From contig ML677343.1 of assembly GCA_007922305.1 (NCBI GenBank), forward strand, positions 35,362,965 through 35,426,964: DNA of 64,000 bases, read 5' to 3'. Each line of letters starts with the position of its first letter. Within the stretch, counting starts at the first letter, position 1. The translations under genes were made by a program, and so were the position numbers. Positions 34,031 to 44,880 of this stretch are shown here, piece after piece. Under the pieces are notes generated by a model. It was not told where the DNA came from. It made no database searches and saw only the letters and a list, made by a program, of their open reading frames with translations. Source of the DNA: Dermatemys mawii. Its lineage: Eukaryota > Chordata > Testudines > Dermatemydidae.

Positions 34031-37000
34031 TCCGAGTGCTTCTCCTCTGCTCACCACCATCACCTCTGCCTCGCTTGGGCTCCAGTCACCTGTTCAGCAC
34101 GTCTGCCCCTCTCTCTGATAATGTCTCTTAACCATTTCAACCGATACTAAAGGGCCTTAAGAACGCAGCTATGCTTAGGGCAAAAATTCAAGCTCTCTAT
34201 TTGTTCTTGTTTGTCGTTGTTACACTAAAGAGCGTCCTAGGCCTGTAGAAGCAGCACAGCCCTGGCAGCCATGCCGTACTACTTGCCACAGGGCACATCT
34301 TCCAGGCTGCAGAGGGCCACGCAGAATGCTGCAGTCGGAGGAGAAGCGCCTGTTATTAAAGAGAAGAGTAATGAAGTGGTGGAGCAGAGGACTGTGAAGA
34401 AGCCTGAGCAGGCCGTGAGCGCTGGTTGCCGCTGCCAGAGTGAGATTAAAATCTGTAGGGAAATTTTGTTCCTTTGCACTATCAGAAATTAGGCCTAAAT
34501 TCAATTGCATTCCGCACAATAGCTGACAGCAACGGAGGTTAAGTGGCCCTGTTCTCTGATGTGTCCCTCTTACTCCGCACTCCCAGCTCATGTGACTGCA
34601 GCCTGCGCTTAGAACAGGTCGTCATGGCAACTGATGATTTCTATTACCGTACATGCGAGTTCACATTCTGGGCCTGGCTCACGCTTGGAAATTTCCAGTT
34701 AAAATATTTATTTATGAGAGAGCACAAAACTTCAGCCTGAAGCCAGGCCAGCGTATAGCCCTGAGCACGCCGCGACTGCCTGCTCTCCCCAGACTGCTGA
34801 CAGATTTGGGCATAAGCAATTCCAGAGGTGCAAGCGACCTTGAGGCGCGGGAGGTCAGAGTTTCAGCTCCCTCATGCTGTTCAGCTGGATTACATTTCAG
34901 CCTTTCCCAGCAGAATGAGGGGCTGTACCGGTGGGGTGGAAATTGGGTGTCTGGCCGAGGTTCTCATTGAGGAGCTGCCAGAGACCAGCTGGTGGGATCC
35001 CAAGGACCCTCTCCCCTCCCTGGTTTGTGGCCTGTTCCTGGGATTCTCTCAGTAGAGTTTGGCTGTGGAGATCCTCGGGTACTGTCCTGTGGTGAGACCA
35101 GGGCCTGCTTGGGTCAGGACTGGGGAGTCTCATTTGTGGCATGGTCAGCAGTGAACTAATGTCCAGGTTCTCCATGGCCTGCGTCCCGAGCGACAGACTC
35201 AGGCCACGCATGGCATGGTAGGCCGGGCGGAGCGGGGGGCCAGGATAGCTGCCACAGAGCTGAATGATACACGCGGGAGGAGGGAAGCTTGGGGTCTAAC
35301 TCCCTTCTCAGACAACCTCACAGACTCAGAGGATAAAGTGGGAGCAGAATTTGGCCCCCTGTGTAAGAGCAAGGAGAGCACCTCTGGGAAGGGGAATGGT
35401 GAATGATTTCACAAGTGGAAGAGAGCTGAGCCAAACGTCTCAGCCAAGGGCCGGCACACCTGGGGCCTGACAAAAGGACTCCTGAGGACGTCCAGAGGGG
35501 GATAAGCATCCCAAGGGGGCATCAGCTGGGACCCAGACCAGCCTCTGCAGGAAGCCCGGCGCTCAGGCAGGGCAGATGTTAAAGCTCCTTTTCCTGCCTG
35601 GAGCCCTGGAGAGCTCCCTGCACCAGGCGCTTTCCATCCTGCGGGGGGAGGCGGATGGACCCGACCTGCAGCGGAGTGGGGGACGTGGTTCAATTGGCGA
35701 GAGGAAGGCAGAGGGGAGACCGCCCAGGATGATGCAGGATCTGGAACTAGATGCACATGGAGCCATTCAGCCGAGGGACTGGAAGGAGGTTTCCCATCTA
35801 GGAAAGAAATCGGACAAAAGGAGGCTGAGCACTGACTAGCCCAGACAGTGACCAAGAAGCCAGCACTGAAAGGAGCCTGCCCAAGGAGAGGCGAGAAAGG
35901 ACCACGAAGGGCAACTTGAAAGTGAGGGGTATATCCAGGCCACCTACGAGCCGAACATGGAGCAGGGGATACGCTGCCTCCCAAAGGACAAGGACAGGGA
36001 GTGTGCCAGAAGATACGGAGCTCCCCTGAGAACCAGCAGAGCCCATGGTGACACTGGTGGCCTGGAGCGACTCGCGACCGTCTGGAGAAACACCAGCACC
36101 AGGCGAAGCGAGCAGCACACAGCCCCCAGGGAGACACCGCCACCGAGGAGAAGTGCTGTCCTCCATCCTCACCATGGTGCTCATGGCAAGGGAGGTTCCC
36201 GCAGTCCAGCTCTCAGATCTCTCTCTGGTATTGCTGGCAGTCAGATAATGAAGGGGGAGGGGCAACTGTAAGTCTGGCAGGATGATACCAGCTCTCCCAA
36301 AAGCTTGGCTGAAGCTCCCCATTCCTTGCAAAGGCAGTGAGTGATGCAGTGTCTGTCCAGCTCACTGCCTGCTTCACTAGTGCCCCCTGTGCTGGGCCAC
36401 AAGGACAGACGTCCCTGTGCCAGGCCAGGCGCTGCACCAGTCTCTCCTGGCATTCAGCAGGGGCACAGCTCTTCTCCCAAGAGCCCAGGCTGGCAGATGC
36501 CAGTGTGGAGCATGGGATCCACGCAGAGAGAGCTGGACATGGGCTGTGAGGTTGGCCCTGGTACGCCACACCACTGCCCTCCGGCCCCAGAGCCGGGGTC
36601 TCTGGCAGAGCAGAGCTCAGCAAGTAACGTTTGTGCAGATCAGCAGTGCCACCTAGTGAGCATGTGGGGTAAGTCCTGGCTCTTTTCCAGAGGTCATCAG
36701 TCCTCCTCAAAGGAAAGAGAGTGGCTAATGAGGTGAGGTTCAGTAGCACTGTCTCTGGAGAGACTTCCAGCAGTGTCTAAGCACAGCCGCCAGTGTCCCT
36801 GCATCCTGATGAGCGAAGGCATTTGGGTGACCAAACACTCAGGAAGCCTCAGTTAACCCCAGCCCACAAAGCTCCTCCACGCACCCAGCACAGGGCAGCC
36901 GCGCGGAGCGCTCGGCATCGCCTTTATAATCTTTGCAATTCGCTCTCCTAGTCTCTTCCTTGGTAAAATGGCTACTCAGTGTGAACTGCAAGCTGGCTGC

Positions 37001-38643
37001 TGTGTCCCTGCCCCTCATTCACTCCATCGCCTCATCCCACCCCCTGCGTTTAGCCCCCTGCAGCCACATCCTCCCTACTCACTGCAGCCCTTTGACCTGC
37101 CCCGATTTGCACAGTGATCGCCCCATCCCTAGCTCTCCCTGGCTGTCCAGTCTGTGTAAGGTAGATCTCTGCCAGACACGACCCACGGTCAGACATCATT
37201 AAGGATGCGAAGGAAAGCAGTAGGAAGTTGAGAAATGCTAGAATTAGGGATTCTCATGCAACCTGAATTGTGGCCCTTTTTGCAGTTGCATTTGGATCTG
37301 CTCTTCAGCTACGCGATCAATGCTATTTTTCCACGGGAGTTCTGTGTGATTAGTGCACTGGACAGGAACTCTGGGGAGAAATCAGAGGTGGGTGGTCAGG
37401 CTGGCTGGTCAGTGCTTGCCTCATGGATTGCAGAAGCAGGATTCAGTGTGGGGACTGAGACAGGGAAAAAAGGAGTATGGCCAAGCCCATAATTCAGACC
37501 CCACAAACCATGAGACAGTTTTTCCCTAATTCTCATTCTTGGAAATATCTGAATCATTTCAGCTGAAACTTTCCAAAAAACAGCCTGAGGCAGACACCTG
37601 GCACAGAACGTTTCAACAAAACCAGTTACAGCCAGGGAAGTTATAAGTAACTGAAAACAGGGTCTTATAATGGGAAATGTCAGGCAACCTTACTGATAGG
37701 TGTGTATCCACCTGTAGTATCACAGTAGCACACAGGAGCCCTGCAGGAGCAGGTATGTGAGGGGCCCTGTTTCGGAGGTGGGAGATCAGGGTGGAGGTGA
37801 AGGGATAGACACACACACACCCATACACCTGCTCATGTTCCACTCCCTACCAGACAGGAAGCGGCGGTGGTGACCTGGGCCAGGACCGATCAGGGACTGA
37901 GCCAGGCCCTGGCTGTGCAGATCCCATGAAATTCAAACGTTCTCGGGACGCTGCTGTGGATTTTAGACAGCCGGCAGTTCTCGTGGGGCCCTTCCCTGGT
38001 GACCCTCGCACAAGGAGTTTTGTCCACTGGGTCCAATTGCTGAACCTTAGCGAGAGAGAGCCAAGCGCGGTAGACGCTCTCACGAGTGACCCCAGAGCCC
38101 CAGAGATAATGCAGCCTCCTTGCAGACTGACCTAATCACAAGAAACCTGCCACCAACCAGGTGAGAACGTAAATCCAGGGCTCTGGTATCTCCCACTGGA
38201 GAGTTTGGCTGTGGGGCCTCTTTCTTAGTCTTTCCAAGTGTTGGCTTCTTTCTTTGGCTTCCCCTCTTTCAAACTACCCCGCCCCCGCTCAGGGACCAGT
38301 GGGTGCCCCCTGCAGCTCTCAAAGTCCTTTCTGGACTGGCTCCCACTGCAGCTTCGCGGGGTATGTTGCAGGAGATGTGGCAGGCGCCAGCAGTTCTGTG
38401 CCAGTCTCCCTCTCCTTCCGCCACCTTCCCTCCCACTTCAGCTGGGCAACTGCCATCAGCGCTGTGTGTGTTTTGTTTCCTGGTTCTGGATGTTTGTGGC
38501 TGGGCCCGAGTCTCCTTGCTGGAGTCTTGAGGGGAAGAGGGTGGATTACTGGCTAGTCCTTTTCCCTTTGCCTCCACGAGGTGATGGACACAGGGATACC
38601 CTACCCTCTTTCTGCCCCAATCTTCTCACCTGCCCTGCCGTTC
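34031..38643. other. Unassigned GC-rich intronic or intergenic-like sequence
   Basis: Long frames occur on the minus strand (for example 36,143-35,409, 244 codons) but have no recognisable motif, and GC-rich DNA opens such frames by chance. A possible 102-bp pseudo-exon at 37,265-37,366 was rejected. A short CA run lies at about 37,809. I cannot assign any repeat family with confidence. Confidence 0.4.
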
Positions 38644-38648
38644 CCCTC

Positions 38649-39304
38649 TGGCAGAGTGGGAATGTTCTTAATGTTCTCTCTGGATAGTGTGTGAGTGCCT
38701 CAGTTTCCCCTTTGCATTTCTTAGGTCTCGTGGGGTTGACATTGTTGCAGAGCAAAGGACCATGGGAAAGGAGTGACCAACTGATGGCCTGGCCCTTCCC
38801 CCTGTAAGGTGTTAGCTGGAAGTGTTGGAGAACAAAGGGATTAGGTGACCTCCTGGCCTGGGAAGGAGACAAAGGCAGAGAAGGGTGGGGGAGTTTCATT
38901 CTGGAGCTGTCTGGGGAAAGACAAGGAGGCATAGAGATGGTCTGGCCTCTCTGGCCCCCCAAAATGGATCCAGCTGAGGGGTCCGGGTTTTGGTACCTAC
39001 AAGCTCTGTGTTAGATCATGTTCCTGTTGCCTAATAAACCTCTGTTTTACTGGCTGGGAGTCACATCTGACTGTGGAGTTGGGGTGCAGACCCACAGGTT
39101 TCCCCAGGACCCCGCCTGCGCCGGCTCGCTGCGAGTAGTGCACAGAGGGGCAGAAGGTGCTGAATGCTCCAAGGTCAGACCCTGGAAGCTGTGAAGCTCG
39201 TAGCCTTGGAGACAGGACTCTGGGGGGAAGCTTCCTGTCTGTGAACAGCCTGACTGGCTTCATAGGGAGCAGTTCCAAAGTATTGCCCCAGGGTGTCCGT
39301 GACA
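38649..39304 (+). repeat. Probable solo LTR, 656 bp, in a pyrimidine-rich tandem repeat
   Basis: Begins TGGCAGAG and ends CCGTGACA, flanked by CCCTC on both sides (38,644-38,648 and 39,305-39,309). AATAAA at 39,033-39,038 fits a plus-oriented LTR. The flanking DNA is a C/T-rich repeat (CTTCTCACCTGCCCT recurring on both sides), so the duplication could be a chance match. The right end is firmer than the left. Confidence 0.5.
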
Positions 39305-39517
39305 CCCTCTCTCTCTTTGCCCTAATTTTCTCACCTGCCCTCCCATCCCCCTCTTTCTCTCTCTGCCCCATCTTCTCACGTGCCCTGCCCTCCCTCCTTC
39401 CCTCTCTCTCCACCCCAATCCATGTTATTTCTGCCCACTATGAACTGGACTAGCTTGGCCCCTTGCTGTGTAAAACAAACCCGGTCCTTGGTGCCCTAGT
39501 GTATATGTAGTGAGAAG
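39305..39517. repeat. C/T-rich short tandem repeats
   Basis: Two further copies of a CTCTCTCTGCCCC, TTCTCACSTGCCCT motif lie at about 39,310-39,420. Related sequence sits left of the LTR at 38,605-38,648. Confidence 0.5.
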
Positions 39518-39655
39518 AAAGGCTGGTCTACATTACAAAGTCAGCTCAACTTGACTACATCACTCGGAGCAGTGAAAAATGTCACGCCTTGTGCGGCGAT
39601 GCGCCTTGGTGCAGACACCGCTAGGTCAATGGTCAAATCTTTCCTCAACTTAACT
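39518..39655. mobile_element. MITE fragment (GGCTGGTCTACA end)
   Basis: The start GGCTGGTCTACATTACAAAG resembles the end of a short inverted-repeat DNA element also suggested at 40,938 and related to 41.1 and 41.63 kb. Only one end is clear. Confidence 0.4.
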
Positions 39656-39692
39656 TACTGCCCTTTGCTGAGCGGATTTACTGCAGCAAGGG

Positions 39693-40779
39693 TGTGACGG
39701 TGCTGTTCCTGGTAGGATGCCCCTGAGCGTGCCAAGTCAGGACAAATTGCTTCAAACGGGACATTTACAGTCCAAAGCTGGGGTTTCTCCACCCTAGAGG
39801 CACCAAACCAGCCAGATAAAAGAGACTTTGGTTTTGCCCCACTGGCTAGCCACAAGTCACACAAGCAATTCCCTTAGACACTCCAGCTTCCCAGTATCAC
39901 CACCAGCAGCCACCTGTCCTGGGAACAAATGGTTATGAAAACCAATACCCCAAATAAAGAAAACAGTTCTCCCCAATTCCAAAGAATCAGGCCCCAGACC
40001 CAGGTCAATATACAAATCAGATCTTACCCACAAATCACGCTGTTGCCAATCCTTTAGCATCTAAAATCTAAAGGTTTATTATACAAGGAAAAAGATCTAG
40101 GTAAGTGTTGGAAATGGTTAAAGGAAATCAAATAAAGACAAATCTTTTGGTTCAGGCTTGCATCAGTGGTAGAATAAACTGCAGGTTCAAATCAAAGTCT
40201 CTGGCATACAGCCCCTCCAGGGATGGGTCATCAATCCTTTAGCCAGAATTCCTCCAGAGTAAGAATGACAGACTGAAGACTAAATGGGGGTCCCTCTCCC
40301 AGGTTTATATAGACTTCCTCTTGTGGGTGGAGACCGCCTCCTCCTTGCTATGCAGGGTCTGGTTGTACAATAGATTTTCAGAGCCATATGATCCAGTCAC
40401 ATGACTCTCACAGTTCCTGACCAGCTAGGCCACATTCCTGGGGAAGCTCGGGTGTGGACAGGCATCTACAAAAATCATTGTTAGCTTGACTGGACCTTGA
40501 TGGGCCACCAGGAAGTCCCTGCGCAGCTAACAGCAACTTTGGCTGGGATTTCACCCAAAAGCCAGCATAAGTTTGAAATACAGACACTATACAGCCAATC
40601 TTCATAACGTTAGCTACAAACGAGATACACACATACAAATAGCATAACCATAATCAGCAGACCATAACCTGGTCCTGGACACCTTATATGACCCCCTCTT
40701 TAGCTAAGATTTGGTGCCCCATAGGACTTTGGTTGCGCCAATGATCTATACGATCCCAGATAATTTCAGTAACATGACA
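39693..40779 (-). repeat. Solo LTR, family A copy 2, 1,087 bp
   Basis: Closely similar to 29,044-30,202: same start (TGTGACGGTGCTGTTCCTGG) and the same middle sections (for example CCAATACCCCAAATAAAGAA). It ends ACATGACA. Flanks are AAGGG (39,688-39,692) and AACGG (40,780-40,784), a target duplication with one mismatch, which suggests an older insertion than copy 1. Confidence 0.8.
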
Positions 40780-40784
40780 AACGG

Positions 40785-41633
40785 GAAACCCCCTCTGCTG
40801 TTGCAGAGTTTGCTCCAGTTGTGGTGTTTCTAGCCAGACCCCGAGTCTCCGGCCAGGTCATACCATACGTGCTGCAGAAGGGCCTGAAAAGGCGAGCAGG
40901 GGACGCCGGCCTTTTCATTTGTATATGGAAAAGAGAAAAGACTAAGGGCTGGTCTACTCTGGGAACATACAGGGCCATGGAGAGGTAGCTGTGGCAATCT
41001 AGCCCTCCGTGTAGGGAGTGCTAGCCCCCCCTTGGGGACGGAGCTGGATTACCTGTGCCTTAGGAGAACCCCTCCCATCCGCACAGGTCACGTCTACATG
41101 GAGGGCTTGTCTACACTTAAAACACTGCAGTGGCACTGCCTCTGTCAATGGGAGGGGCTCTCCCCTCTGCGGAGGAACCCGCCGCCTGATGCGGGGGAGG
41201 GGGCTAGAGCCAGAGGTGACTTCCCCCATCGCCCTAATGCTGTCTCCACCGGGCACGAGGTCACAGCCCTGGCCACACAGTTACTCACCTAATTTCCGAG
41301 CATAGAGCAGGAAAATGTGGCAGCTGTAGCCCCGCACTAAATGCAGTCGTACCCTGGGAATGCAGGCAACGCTCCAGGCTGTAGGGTCAGGGGGCCATGG
41401 ACCCCGGGGGGGCTGCAGACACTGACCGAGCTTTCAAAGCCCCCCGCCCCTCCCATGCAAAATTGTTGGGGTCTGCAAGTGACAGCGGTTGGAAACCAGT
41501 GCGTTAGAGGAAGGGAATCCAGCTTCTTGCCACCAAGTGCCACAGGTCGGCCTGTAACACGTGTCTGTGTCAGCTCAGCTGTTCCCCAGACAAGGCTTAA
41601 GCTAACTAGGCCTAGCACAATCAGGTGCCAGCT
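40785..41633. other. Mostly unassigned; MITE-like pieces
   Basis: Short phrases GGGCTGGTCTACTCTGGG (about 40,945) and GAGGGCTTGTCTACACTTAA (41,101) resemble ends of small DNA transposons. I cannot pair the ends. Nothing coding is seen. Confidence 0.35.
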
Positions 41634-41818
41634 GAGGGCTTGTCTGCACGACCTGCCCGATGGGAGGGCAGTGATGCAGCCAGTGGGGGAGCGTCAGCTG
41701 TCGTCTCACCGCAGTGAGGACGCCACGGCGACTAGATCTAACTACGTCAACTTCAGCTAGTTCCGTCTGAAGCTGCGGCGCTCGGCTCCACCCCGTGCCG
41801 TAGTGTTGACAAGCCCTG
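41634..41818. mobile_element. MITE, about 185 bp, with inverted ends
   Basis: Left end GAGGGCTTGTCTGCAC and right end (complement) CAGGGCTTGTCAACAC match at 13 of 16 positions. There is no coding capacity and no clear target duplication. Confidence 0.55.
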
Positions 41819-42162
41819 AGTTAACAGCCCTGTGCAAATCGCCACCCCAGGGAGCAGACGGTAATTCGCTCGTTATCCACATCCTCCTGCTGCACAAGGA
41901 AATGAGGGGCAGCAGCATCGCAATCCTCAGAGCCCCCCGCTCGCTGCCCCAGGCTGCCAGGAATAGCCCTGGAACGAAAGCGCGGCAGCAGCCAGCAGGC
42001 CCTGTGGGTGTGCTGCCCAAGCTCAGGCTGTAGATAGTCACAGAGCAGAAGCAAGTCCCACCGCAGTACAGGCCCCACTCTGGGAGCTGGTGCTGCTGTC
42101 CCTAGAGAAATCCCTTCCGCCCTACAGGCCAAACCCTGCCCCAGGCAGATACTGACCCTGGA

Positions 42163-42436
42163 GGCGCCAACTTCTCCTGGCACCGGTGGGTGCTCAACCC
42201 TCCAGGTCCCGCCCACATTCCAACCCCTGCCCCAACTCCACGCCCTACTGACTCTTCCCCAAATCCCTGCCCCAGCCCCAAAGCCTCCCTGAGTGCACCG
42301 CGTTCCCGCTCCTCCCCCTCCCTCCCACACCGGGGAACCAGCTGTTTCGCAGCGGCCCACTCGCGGGAGGTGAGCTGGGGTAGGTGGGCAGGGCGGGGAG
42401 CTTGGCAGCCAGTGGAGCACCCAGGGAGTTGGCACC
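42163..42436. mobile_element. Probable MITE, about 274 bp
   Basis: The left end GGCGCCAACTTCTCC and the complement of the right end, GGTGCCAACTCCC, form approximate inverted repeats. The inside is C-rich with no coding signal. Length and ends fit a non-autonomous DNA transposon. The family is unknown to me. Confidence 0.4.
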
Positions 42437-43769
42437 TTTGGCCCTTGCTGCTGAATCCCCACCCTGAAAGCCAAGCTAGGCAGCAGCAGGGGGAGCTTGT
42501 ATATATGCCTCTCACTGCTCTCACGGGGTGGGGGTTGCTGCTGCACCCCACCCCCGGGCAGAGCTGAGGCTGCCCACCCCTCTCGAGGCCAGGACGAAGG
42601 CCATGGGCTGGGGGCGGGGGGGATTTGCTTCTTTCCTGGCTAGCAGTGGGCAAAGGAACAAGCACCGCTCCCAGTGACTGTGCTGGGAAGGACCCTAGCG
42701 GGGAAGACAGCAGCTGTACCTCTGCCAGGGCTTAGCCATGACATGGGCAGGGGGTGACAGGATGGGCCCAGGCTGTAAAGACCCGACAGGGAACTGAGCA
42801 CTAAGCACAGGCGCTTCAGCCAAGCAGACAAAGTCGAATACGAGCCAGCGGCTGGGAGCTGAAGCTAGACAAACTCGGACTGTAATTAAGGCGCCATTTT
42901 TACCAGCGAGATGGGAACAGTCAGTGCGGGGCATGGGGGTGGATTCTCCATTCTGGGTCATTATAACTCGACTGGCTGCTGTCCTAGGCGCTCTGCTGTA
43001 GGGGCTATCGCGGGGCAGGTCTCTGGCCGGGGCTGGACAGGGGATCAGATGAGATGAGCACAGGGGTCCCTGCTGGCCTTGGCATCTCTGAAGCGCCAGC
43101 GCGTGACTCACTGCGCTGGGGAGGCTCTCAGGGTAAGTCTCAGTTTACCATGCGAAGGGCTGGAACCCTGCAGGATAGGCACTAACAGACCCTTCGCTTG
43201 GCCCTGGAGTGACACCATAATGGGACATAAAAGGGGGGGGACACCAAACCTGTCTTCAACAATCAGTTGAATCTAATCTGAGCTCTCAACCACCAAATGT
43301 GTTAAGCTGAGTTGTCCGCATGGTATCGCTGCAGGGCAGAGGTTGGGGGTCTGCCAACCTGTTAGTGCTGGGTCGGTCCCAGGTAGGCTGGAGACAAGGG
43401 GAAAGAGCTAGTAGCTTTTATTGGACCAACTTCTGTTGGCAAGAGATGCTCTGGAGTTTACACAGAGCTAGTCTTCCCTTATGAAGAGTTACAGGATCAA
43501 CTCACCCTTCGGCCCCACCCCCACCCCGTAGTCTGTGCCCCTATGTCACCTGCGCTGGGGGCCCAAGACATCCACAGCGTCCCATAGGAACATAAGCCGT
43601 CGCCTGCAGGGCCCCCCCAAGGGGCAGGAAGTGAAATCTGTCCCTATACGGCTGATTTTCTAAGCCTTCATCAGTCCCGCGGCTCTTCTCTGACCCCCCA
43701 TCTCCAGCAGCTCAACATCCTCCTAGAAAGGAGGGGTGGGGGCAGCACCAGACTGGAATCTGGCTGAAG
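42437..43769. other. Unassigned, with one repeat fragment
   Basis: The phrase CTTTTATTGGACCAACTTCT at about 43,415 belongs to an old interspersed repeat widespread in vertebrates, covering roughly 43,390-43,500. The rest is unassigned. Confidence 0.4.
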
Positions 43770-44880
43770 CGCTGCTGGACTCCTGGTCTCAGTCCAGAAA
43801 GAACCTAACCTCTCTGCTCCTGTCGCCCACGGCGCGATGGCCAGGGACCACACTAGCCCTTCTGGCCACAGAGTCACACTGGGAGCCCGTGCTCAGCCGA
43901 TTACCTCCCACAGCCCGCAAACCATTTTCAGAGGCCCTGCTTCCCAAGGGAGAGGCACCCCCACCCCGGCCCCCATCCTGCAAGTGCAGCCCACAGGCTT
44001 TGCTTTTAGCCATATTAAAAGGGGTTTGCTTGCATCTCGTTTACCAAGCGTCCCAGCTGGTGCTGCAGCAGTGACCTGTCCACGTCATTACAGTGGAGCC
44101 TCAATGCGATGAACACCAGAGTCATGGCCCTGCCGGTCACCGGGACACCTGTGAAACGAAATCAGCAGTCAGGCAGTAGCAGAAACAACAAAAAAATGCA
44201 CCAAATACTGGACTGCCTAGGGGCTTTAGCCCTTCAACTCCCAGCTTCAGCCATGGACGCTGGGGCTGGGGCAGGGGGGGTGTCGGAGAGTCCTGTGGCT
44301 CCATTCTTGGCTTCTGCCCCACGGGGGTTCTGTGCCTGCTTTCAATCGTGCGGGGAGGTGTCAGGGCTCCGGGCAAGTGGGGGGGGGGGGGAGCATCGGG
44401 GCTTCTGCCCCTCAGGGCATTAGAGCAGGGGAGTGCCAGGGCTCAGGGCCCTGAGCCCTGGTGCACCCATGGGGCAGAAGCCCTGACACACACACCCCCG
44501 GCACTTGGAGCCCTGGCAGGCCTTAGGGTCAGAAGTCCCAGCTCCCCGCAGAGTCCTGACTCCACCTCTGGCTGCAGTCTGTAACATAGGATGGGAATTA
44601 TGGAACATTTCAGAGTGCGGGGTGGGGGGTGGGGGGCAACCTCCATTCCCAAGGGCTCTGAACTCTCAGACTCTACACGATTTCCCCCTCCCCCAAGTTT
44701 TGTGTCTGCTTCAAATGTTACCAGTGATGAGCTTGGTTTCGTCCAAGATTTAAAAAAACGTACCGCCAACCCTGGTCCCTGCAGCACCCCACTGGAAACA
44801 GCCCCACTCGCTGATTCCTCCACAGTTACAGTGTGAGCCCAGCAGGTAGCCAGGTTTAATCCATTTGGGCCAATTTAGCT
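43770..44880 (-). mobile_element. Old LINE (L3/CR1-like) split by a GC-rich repeat block
   Basis: Minus-strand reading of 44,870-44,640 gives RT remnants (GVLQGPGLAVRFF and EADTKLGGG), and 44,060-43,790 gives the more C-terminal part (NMAKSKACG and STGSQCDSVARRASVV). About 550 bp of GC-rich, partly self-complementary sequence (44,090-44,640) lies between them and is not LINE-like. Confidence 0.55.
44399..44483. repeat. Inverted repeat with perfect 26-nt palindromic centre
   Basis: Positions 44,436-44,461 read the same on both strands (centre GGGCTCAGGGCCCTGAGCCC). Outer arms at about 44,399-44,411 and 44,471-44,483 (GGCTTCTGCCCC and its complement) are also paired. Together they can form a long interrupted hairpin. 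Confidence 0.75.

Noticed and set aside
33234..34131. Two 294-codon frames and a minus-strand frame in the tandem array
   Set aside because: Unit length is a multiple of three, so any stop-free unit stays open. All frames carry the same repeat.
35409..36143. 244-codon minus-strand frame
   Set aside because: It is Cys/Trp/Pro/Ser-rich with no domain, in GC-rich DNA where stops are rare.
37265..37366. Possible exon between TTTTTGCAG and GAG|GTGGGT (102 bp, open)
   Set aside because: The peptide is not coiled-coil, resembles nothing I know and has no partner exons. Splice-like signals occur by chance at this rate.
42102..42665. Overlapping 187- and 241-codon minus-strand frames
   Set aside because: They cover a C-rich MITE-like segment. 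There is no motif, and two frames are open at once, as expected from composition.
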